Below, piece by piece: positions 58,862 through 64,000 of a stretch of 64,000 bases of DNA. The stretch is from assembly GCA_045540115.1 (NCBI GenBank), contig JAZQGR010000013.1, positions 1 to 64,000 of the forward strand, written 5' to 3'. The position numbers were made by a program, and so were the translations under genes. The stretch is from Colimorpha_A sp045540115. GTDB taxonomy: Bacteria > Bacillota > Clostridia > Oscillospirales > CAG-272. The notes under the pieces were generated by a model. The model had not been told where the DNA came from. It saw nothing but the letters and a program-made list of their open reading frames with translations, and ran no database searches. Position 1 is the first letter of the stretch; each line of letters opens with the position of its first letter.

Positions 58862-59278
58862 ATGAAGTTTTTACTTGATTTAATGCGAAATTATGAGGCT
58901 GCTCTTAACTTGTTCGCAGAATTCATCGTTTTGACACTTGAGTTGATAGGCATACTAATTATAATAATCGGTTCCTTTAGGGCAGTAATTCAAATTTTTT
59001 CCAAGCTGAAGAAGAGGGAAAATAACAATATTGTCATAAATCTCGGAAACACACTTGCTCTTGCACTTGAATTCAAAATGGGCGCGGAGATAGTGAATAC
59101 CGTTATAGTAAGAGATCTTCGGGAACTTGGAACGCTCGCTATTGTTATAGCTCTTCGCGCAATTCTCTCACTCCTTATTCATTGGGAAATCAAGAACCAA
59201 AAGAAGAGTGAGAATCTCGATACAACCGAGAAGGTAACTGTGAAGCAAAAAAATACTGACAACGTCGAAACGCAGTAA
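58862..59278 (+). CDS. DUF1622 family membrane protein
   Basis: A 138-aa protein with three predicted membrane helices: FIVLTLELIGILIIIIGSFR (about residues 21-40), a middle stretch NLGNTLALALEFKMGAEIV (about 61-79) and TLAIVIALRAILSLLIHWEI (about 91-110), then a charged cytosolic tail. The LALALEFKMGAEI and RAILSLLIHWEI segments match DUF1622. Function unknown. The ribosome binding site is weak. It is more AT-rich than its neighbours and stands alone with its own terminator. Confidence 0.85.
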   Translation: MKFLLDLMRNYEAALNLFAEFIVLTLELIGILIIIIGSFRAVIQIFSKLKKRENNNIVINLGNTLALALEFKMGAEIVNTVIVRDLRELGTLAIVIALRAILSLLIHWEIKNQKKSENLDTTEKVTVKQKNTDNVETQ

Positions 59279-59325
59279 TTATTTGCAAGCTTGATTAAGT
59301 ATCAACAGATAACACAGATATTTTT

Positions 59326-59376
59326 CAAAAAACACTTATGATAACCGTTTGAAACCGTTTGTTATAGGTGTTTTTT
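59326..59376 (+). terminator. Terminator of the DUF1622 gene
   Basis: Arms AAAAACACTTATGATAAC and GTTATAGGTGTTTTTT pair with a two-base bulge and a loop of about 17 bases, and end in six T residues. The rest of 59377-59612 is AT-rich; I see no gene or clear promoter in it. Confidence 0.75.
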
Positions 59377-59612
59377 GCTTGAAATCGTTATTGACGACAA
59401 ATGAAGTATTAGAATGCCGAATTAAAATAATAATTCTCACGTTAACACTTTGCCCACACTTTATTTATGAGTCTTCAATTCGGATAATCAACAAAAGATA
59501 ACAGATAAGGACGGATAGGTATTGAAACGCGGTGGGAAATATGTTACAATATGCTTATGTCGAATTAACGGTTATTTCGGCGAATCCTTTCCGCTGGTAT
59601 AAGAGGACGAAA

Positions 59613-61163
59613 ATGAAGATTATCAGAAGAATAGCCGTTGCGTTATTGCTTTTTATTTCAATGATTGCTTGCGGTATGATATTAGGTGCAGGAAAAACAG
59701 TTTCTGCGCTTGCTTATTCAAAGAATAGCAATTCAGGAACGCGCCATACCGTTTGTACCACTCTTGATGGGACGGGTGCAGGCAAATACTATACGGGAAG
59801 CTACACTTATGAAAGCCTTTCGGCGCTGACTCCCTCGGAGTTGTTTAACGCAATTCGCAAGCTTATGACCGATACTCATAAAACGATAGCGGTCTACGGT
59901 GATTGCCTCGATATGGCGCCTATGACCGACTGCGAAAACGGCGACGGAAAAATCAATCTGTTTTATTTGTCAAAGTCTGTTTCGCTTGACGGGTATCAGA
60001 GCGGAAGCGGCTGGGGACGCGAGCATATCTGGCACAAGTCAAAGGGAGGCGACAGTACTGCACTCGGCGGAGCCGATCTTCACCACGTTCGACCGTCCGA
60101 CAGTAAGATAAGCAGCATGAGAGGAAACCTGAAATACGGGAACGCTCTCGGCGGAAGTGCCGTTAAGGACGGAGAGTTTATCGGCGGTTACAGAACCGAT
60201 AGTGTTTTTGAGCCGCTTGATAACGTAAAGGGAGATATCGCGCGTATATGTCTGTATATGTACGTAAGATGGAACGACGGCTGGGGCTGCAGCGATATTA
60301 CGAAGGTTTTCGAAAGTGTTGATGCGCTTCTTTCGTGGTGTGCCCTTGATCCCGTTGATACTTGGGAAATGGGACGAAACGAGGTCGTTTCGGCTTTTCA
60401 GGGAAACAGGAACGTGTTTATCGACTATCCCGAGCTCGCGTGGCTGATATTTGACCGTGAGATTCCCGATAATCTGGTGACTCCGTCGGGAATAGTGACT
60501 GAAAAGCCCGAGCCTTGCTCTCACGCGACGACTGAAATCAGAAATGCCTTTTCAGCGACCTGCAACGAAAAGGGATACACGGGAGATACCTATTGTGTTA
60601 TCTGCGGCGTAAAGATTTCGGACGGTATCGAGATAAATGCGAGCGGCGAGCACGTTTACTATCACGCCTGTGATAATGACTGTAACGAATGCGGATTTAT
60701 TCGCGAAACCGTTCACAGCTATAAGGCTGAATGGATATCCGATGAGGAAGGGCATTGGCATCCTTGTACCGTTTGCGGCTTGCTTGATAAAATGGAAAAG
60801 CACAGATATGATTCATCTGACGACAATAATTGTAATATCTGCGGATACGTCCGTCAGATAGTTTCGTCCTCTAAGGGTGAAACGACGGTGCCGTCGACAA
60901 CGGCAAAAACAACGACCGCTCAATCAACAACGCCAAGTGAAACAACCCCGTCGGACACAACGACCGCTCAATCAACAACGCCAAGTGAAACAACCCCGTC
61001 GGATACAACAACTGCGAAAGAAACCTCGCCCGACGTGACGACCGGAAATGTGAAGTACCGCAATAACGGCGGAACTGAGATTATAGTCACGAACCTGCTT
61101 CTCTCACTTTGCGCTATTTTGATAACCGTTATCACCGTCTCGCTTACAAAAAAGAAAAAATGA
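59613..61163 (+). CDS. Secreted or membrane-anchored endonuclease I family nuclease
   Basis: A 516-aa protein. MKIIRRIAVALLLFISMIAC starts a signal sequence. The catalytic domain (about residues 40-280) is endonuclease I (His-Me finger): WGREHIWHKSKGG, LGGADLHHVRPSDSKISSMR and GNLKYG. Next come cysteine-rich segments (about 300-420: CVICG, CDNDCNECGF, CTVCG, CNICGY) that could bind zinc, a Thr/Ser/Pro region with two exact 16-residue copies (TTAQSTTPSETTPSDT), then a C-terminal helix and KKKK. No LPxTG is seen. The start at 59613 follows AGAGGA; a longer frame from 59532 lacks support. Likely role: degradation of extracellular DNA. Confidence 0.9.
   Translation: MKIIRRIAVALLLFISMIACGMILGAGKTVSALAYSKNSNSGTRHTVCTTLDGTGAGKYYTGSYTYESLSALTPSELFNAIRKLMTDTHKTIAVYGDCLDMAPMTDCENGDGKINLFYLSKSVSLDGYQSGSGWGREHIWHKSKGGDSTALGGADLHHVRPSDSKISSMRGNLKYGNALGGSAVKDGEFIGGYRTDSVFEPLDNVKGDIARICLYMYVRWNDGWGCSDITKVFESVDALLSWCALDPVDTWEMGRNEVVSAFQGNRNVFIDYPELAWLIFDREIPDNLVTPSGIVTEKPEPCSHATTEIRNAFSATCNEKGYTGDTYCVICGVKISDGIEINASGEHVYYHACDNDCNECGFIRETVHSYKAEWISDEEGHWHPCTVCGLLDKMEKHRYDSSDDNNCNICGYVRQIVSSSKGETTVPSTTAKTTTAQSTTPSETTPSDTTTAQSTTPSETTPSDTTTAKETSPDVTTGNVKYRNNGGTEIIVTNLLLSLCAILITVITVSLTKKKK
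60912..61007 (+). repeat. Two tandem 48-bp copies inside the nuclease gene
   Basis: The unit beginning ACGACCGCTCAATCAACAAC at 60912 recurs at 60960, exactly 48 bp later and nearly identical (one visible change, GGACACA versus GGATACA). It encodes a Thr/Ser/Pro stalk, and copy number could change by slippage in frame. Confidence 0.9.
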
Positions 61164-61173
61164 TGGCTTTGAA

Positions 61174-61208
61174 AAATCTCGCACACAAAAGGTGTGCGAG
61201 ATTTTTTT
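61174..61208. terminator. Bidirectional terminator after the nuclease gene
   Basis: A 13-bp perfect stem AAATCTCGCACAC/GTGTGCGAGATTT (loop AAAAG) with seven T residues to 61208. The stop codon of the convergent small lipoprotein lies in the T-run. Confidence 0.93.
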
Positions 61209-61542
61209 ACTTTATTATATCGTTGTCACGTGTTGTTCCGCCGCGGTTCAGCCCGTTTCTCAGGTTGTTCTCGGCGTTTCTGAGCCCGTCTCTCATACTG
61301 TCGCCCGCATCGTCAATGCCGCGACGGATGTCACGCGGGAGATTGTAGATATCGTCACCTATATCGTTACGGTATCTACGTTCGTCCTTTTCGGTTTCGC
61401 GTATTTCTGTGGTAGTTTCATTCTTGTTGCCGTGGTGACCGAGATGACCGTCGTCACCGCGGTCGATATTTCCGCCGCGCGTGCAGGATGCCAAACTGAA
61501 AACAACCGAGCAAAGCGCGAGCGCAGTTACTATCTTTTTCAT
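61207..61542 (-). CDS. Small lipoprotein, sporulation-lipoprotein-like
   Basis: A 111-aa protein with a lipoprotein signal, MKKIVTALALCSVVFSLASC (lipidated Cys at 20), then a charged, His/Asp/Asn/Arg-rich domain. The C-terminal DIYNLPRDIRRGIDDAGDSM is followed by RDGLRNAENNLRNGL, a helical repeat pattern. It loosely resembles short spore lipoproteins of the YhcN/YlaJ type, but this is not secure. GAGGCG precedes the ATG. Confidence 0.78.
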   Translation of the reverse strand: MKKIVTALALCSVVFSLASCTRGGNIDRGDDGHLGHHGNKNETTTEIRETEKDERRYRNDIGDDIYNLPRDIRRGIDDAGDSMRDGLRNAENNLRNGLNRGGTTRDNDIIK

Positions 61543-61632
61543 TTTTTCGCCTCTTAATTCGTTATTAAGGGAATAATGTCCCGTTCTTATTATTTACCCT
61601 TGATGCGAAAAAATAACTTGAAATTTTTGCAT

Positions 61633-62772
61633 TTAAAATGCCGAAAAGAAGGAATGGATCAGTCTTTTGAGCACCTGACCGAAGCTGATTTTTTCGACCG
61701 TTTCGGCTGCGCGTATCGAAGTTCTGCCGAGTTCCTCTCCGTTCGCCTTGAAAATTATCTCGCCGATCTTTTCTCCCGCCTTTATCGGTGCCTTGACTGA
61801 TTTCGGAAGCAAAATTTCAGCCTCAACGCCCGATGCAAAAATGTCCTTTGGAAGAACCTTACCGAAGCCCTCGCCGATAAGCGGAAGCGTGCTTTTTACG
61901 CCATAGAGAACCTTGATGTTTCCTATCTCGCTCTGCTCGTATTTGTAGAAGCGGTATGCGGAAAAGCCATAATCAAGAAGTGCCTTTGCGGTCTCGTTTC
62001 GGCTGTCGCGGTTAGGTGAGCCCATTACGACTGCGATAAGATGCATTCCGTTCCGTTCTGCGGTTGCGCTGATGCAGAAGCCTGCCTTCGAGGTCGAGCC
62101 GGTTTTGAGACCCGTAGCACCTTTATAGAAACGAATAAGACGATTCGTATTCGTAAGTCCGAAGGCGCCGCCTCTTATAGTGTCCATCCATATCGTCGTA
62201 TAATTAAATATGATAGGATGCTTCAGAAGCTCAGCTGACATAAGAGCGATATCTCTTGCCGTCGTCAGGTGATCCTTTACGCTGTCGTCAAGCCCCGTCG
62301 GATTTTCAAATACCGTATTTGCCATTCCGAGTTGAGAGGCGCGGTCGTTCATCGCCTTGACAAATTCTTCAACGCTTCCGCTTATATGCTCAGCGAGCGC
62401 TGTCGACGCGTCGTTCGCGCTTGCGACTATGACGCTTTTCAGCAGATCCTCGACGCTCATTACCTCACCTGCCTTGAGATACACCTGCGAGCCTCCCATT
62501 TTTGAAGCGCGTTCGCTTACCTGAACGTTGTCGGTAAGCGACAGCGTGCCTTTGTCAAGCTCCTCGACGACGAGAAGAATCGTCATTATCTTTGTGACCG
62601 ACGCGGGCGGCAGGCGCAGGTCTGCATTGTGTTCGTAGAGGATTTCGCCCGTTGACGCTTCCATGAGTATTACGCTTTTTGCCTCACCGTAAAGCTCACT
62701 TCCTTGAAATCTGAAGGGAAGGGCTGCGAAGATAATCACGGCGCAAATTATTACCGATATCAGTTTTTTCAT
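61633..62772 (-). CDS. dacF: D-alanyl-D-alanine carboxypeptidase (DacF/PBP5 family)
   Basis: A 379-aa exported serine peptidase that removes terminal D-alanine from peptidoglycan stem peptides. The signal peptide is MKKLISVIICAVIIFAALPF. Active-site motifs: SVTK (S58-K61), SAND (S118-N120) and KTG (223-225). The C-terminal PBP5-C domain (about 285-360) and a final amphipathic helix (VLKRLIHSFFSAF) for membrane attachment follow. The dacF assignment rather than dacA or dacB is by general resemblance. AAAGGAG precedes the ATG. Confidence 0.92.
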   Translation of the reverse strand: MKKLISVIICAVIIFAALPFRFQGSELYGEAKSVILMEASTGEILYEHNADLRLPPASVTKIMTILLVVEELDKGTLSLTDNVQVSERASKMGGSQVYLKAGEVMSVEDLLKSVIVASANDASTALAEHISGSVEEFVKAMNDRASQLGMANTVFENPTGLDDSVKDHLTTARDIALMSAELLKHPIIFNYTTIWMDTIRGGAFGLTNTNRLIRFYKGATGLKTGSTSKAGFCISATAERNGMHLIAVVMGSPNRDSRNETAKALLDYGFSAYRFYKYEQSEIGNIKVLYGVKSTLPLIGEGFGKVLPKDIFASGVEAEILLPKSVKAPIKAGEKIGEIIFKANGEELGRTSIRAAETVEKISFGQVLKRLIHSFFSAF

Positions 62773-62948
62773 TTTTTGCTCCTTTATGCTTTTTTATAAT
62801 GTTATGATGTGCAGAAGAAAAATATGAAAATGCATTTTGCGATATGATGGGGGAACGGTGACCTGCATTTATTAACGAAAAATATGTGTTTTTAGGTTAA
62901 AACCAAAAAAATGCTAAAAAATACACAAAGTGCTGCTATCTCGGCGTA

Positions 62949-62977
62949 TTGACAGGGGTGATAAAGTATAGTAAAAT
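62949..62977 (+). promoter_or_regulatory. Sigma-A promoter of the 63011 gene
   Basis: A perfect TTGACA (62949-62954) and TAAAAT (62972-62977) are 17 bp apart, about 33 bp before the start codon. Confidence 0.82.
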
Positions 62978-63010
62978 CAATGTGTATTTATAATTAAAGG
63001 AGAAAAAGCA

Positions 63011-64000
63011 ATGAAAAAATTACTTTCGGTAGTTTTATCATTATCCATGATCCTGTCGCTGTTCGTTTGCTATATTGCTGTTTCAGCCGAAACAACTTCG
63101 AATAGCGATATTTACCGCATCGAGGCGGAAAGCGGAACCAGAGGCGGTGTTGCATCTGTTATAGAGCGAAGCACTGCATCGGGCGGAGCTTTTGTGGCAA
63201 ATCTCGGCGGTGCGTCGCAGGGCGAGAGAGATTCCTACATCCTTATGACCGCGACGATTCCCATGGCAGGAACTTATAAAATGAAGGTTTGTTACAAGTC
63301 TACTGCCGCTATCCCCGGAAATTCTCTTTCGGTAAACGGCGGAGATCCCGTAACGCTCAACTATACCGCATCCGCTGATTTCGCGATCCACGAGGTATAT
63401 GTTGTTCTTGAAAAGGGCGAAAATACTATAAAGATCTCCGGCGTTCAGGGCTCTGACGCTTGGGGACAGGTCGACTATATAGAGTTCGATCTTTCTCAGA
63501 ATACCGTCAGGATCGAAGCAGAGAGCGGAGTTCTTGACGGCGCGAACAAGGGTACTAACGGTAATCCCTCGGGCGGCTACTGCGTCGGCGGAATCGGCGG
63601 CGGTTCATCATCCGAGCAGAAGGCAAGCGTTACCATGACGGTTATTGCGCCTATGGCAGGCAGATACAAGCTGATCTTGGCGGCAAACTCCTCGGATACC
63701 GCTACCGAATCAGGACATAATCTGTCGATCAACGGTGCCGCGCCTGTCACTATCAAATATACTCCCTCGTCTGCATATAAGACCTATGACGTTATCGTAG
63801 AGCTTAAAGAAGGCGAGAACTCTATCAAGGTTTCGGGTGTTCCCGGATCCGGCGCGTGGGCAAGACTTGACTATATTGAGATAGATTTTGCTAAGATAGT
63901 TGACCGTTACGAGGCAGAGAACGGCGTGATTGTCGGTAATAATACCTACAAAGCTGAGGATGCTAATGCTTCGGGCGGATATAAGGTTGCCGGCCTTGGC
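63011..64000 (+). CDS. Secreted protein with CBM6/CBM35-like repeats (3' partial)
   Basis: The frame stays open from ATG 63011 (site AAAGGAG) to the window edge, 330 codons, with no stop. A signal peptide, MKKLLSVVLSLSMILSLFVC, is followed by beta-sandwich modules that each begin with an EAE/ESG motif: YRIEAESG near residue 35, VRIEAESG near 166 and DRYEAENG near 297, a period of 131 residues. Each has the MAGxYK...LSxNG...GENxIKxSG...WxxxDYIE pattern of carbohydrate-binding modules CBM6/CBM35. It probably binds polysaccharide outside the cell; a catalytic domain may lie beyond the window. Confidence 0.85.
   Translation, partial: MKKLLSVVLSLSMILSLFVCYIAVSAETTSNSDIYRIEAESGTRGGVASVIERSTASGGAFVANLGGASQGERDSYILMTATIPMAGTYKMKVCYKSTAAIPGNSLSVNGGDPVTLNYTASADFAIHEVYVVLEKGENTIKISGVQGSDAWGQVDYIEFDLSQNTVRIEAESGVLDGANKGTNGNPSGGYCVGGIGGGSSSEQKASVTMTVIAPMAGRYKLILAANSSDTATESGHNLSINGAAPVTIKYTPSSAYKTYDVIVELKEGENSIKVSGVPGSGAWARLDYIEIDFAKIVDRYEAENGVIVGNNTYKAEDANASGGYKVAGLG

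Noticed and set aside
58682..59612. Genomic island or prophage remnant
   Set aside because: The region is somewhat AT-rich but has no integrase, att repeats or phage genes.

Overview
The window is a continuous stretch of bacterial chromosome, densely coding on both strands, with strong AGGAGG-type ribosome binding sites, sigma-A promoters with 17-bp spacers and intrinsic terminators. It holds an intact spoIIAA-spoIIAB-sigF operon, spoVG, a tiny spoVM, and the housekeeping groups dnaG-rpoD, smc-ftsY, der-plsY and yceD-rpmF. Together these point to an endospore-forming member of class Clostridia (Bacillota). The genus cannot be named from the sequence. No prophage, insertion sequence, CRISPR array, tRNA or defence island was seen.

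Layout. 1-399: 3' end of a 23S rRNA gene, followed directly by a terminator with no 5S gene. 0.5-9.5 kb: an unknown gene, ylmH, an MFS transporter, rpmE, hflX, yigZ, dgt, dnaG and rpoD. 9.5-22 kb: a solute-binding-type lipoprotein, DUF3737, rubrerythrin, a PHP hydrolase, a nucleotidyltransferase fused to a decayed phosphomannomutase, RNase J, DUF975, tmcAL and ackA. 22-38 kb: argS-yebC-PHP on the minus strand, a phosphoesterase, then smc-ftsY-rdgB-nadD/yqeK-rsfS-leuS, rpsU and a BspA-like LRR lipoprotein. 38-46 kb is sporulation-centred: a minus-strand run of a SpoIID-like/peptidoglycan-binding protein, a second peptidoglycan-binding protein, a ClpC-type ATPase, a 57-aa membrane protein and a 30-aa SpoVM, followed on the plus strand by spoIIAA-spoIIAB-sigF. 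45-52 kb: yceD-rpmF, a DUF512 radical-SAM protein, der, plsY, rpmB, a DUF6873 protein, spoVG and murC. 52-59 kb: a DeoR regulator with a complete 2-oxoacid dehydrogenase complex (E2, E3, and E1 alpha and beta fused in one chain). 59-64 kb: secreted and envelope proteins (endonuclease I, a small lipoprotein, a D,D-carboxypeptidase and a truncated protein with CBM-like repeats).

The non-coding DNA is unusually rich in hairpin-based repeats: a tandem hairpin array behind RNase J (18649-18816), a 163-bp inverted-repeat element (22122-22284) with a half copy at 16330, a 27-bp perfect inverted repeat (43012-43085) with a related single arm at 13794, and smaller hairpin series near 38.1 and 42.9 kb. 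RNase J also has an unusual leader in which a hairpin separates a strong Shine-Dalgarno sequence from the start codon. The observations most worth following up are the ClpC/57-aa/SpoVM sporulation cluster, the tandem hairpin family, and the DeoR-linked fused-E1 dehydrogenase operon with a palindrome over its promoter.
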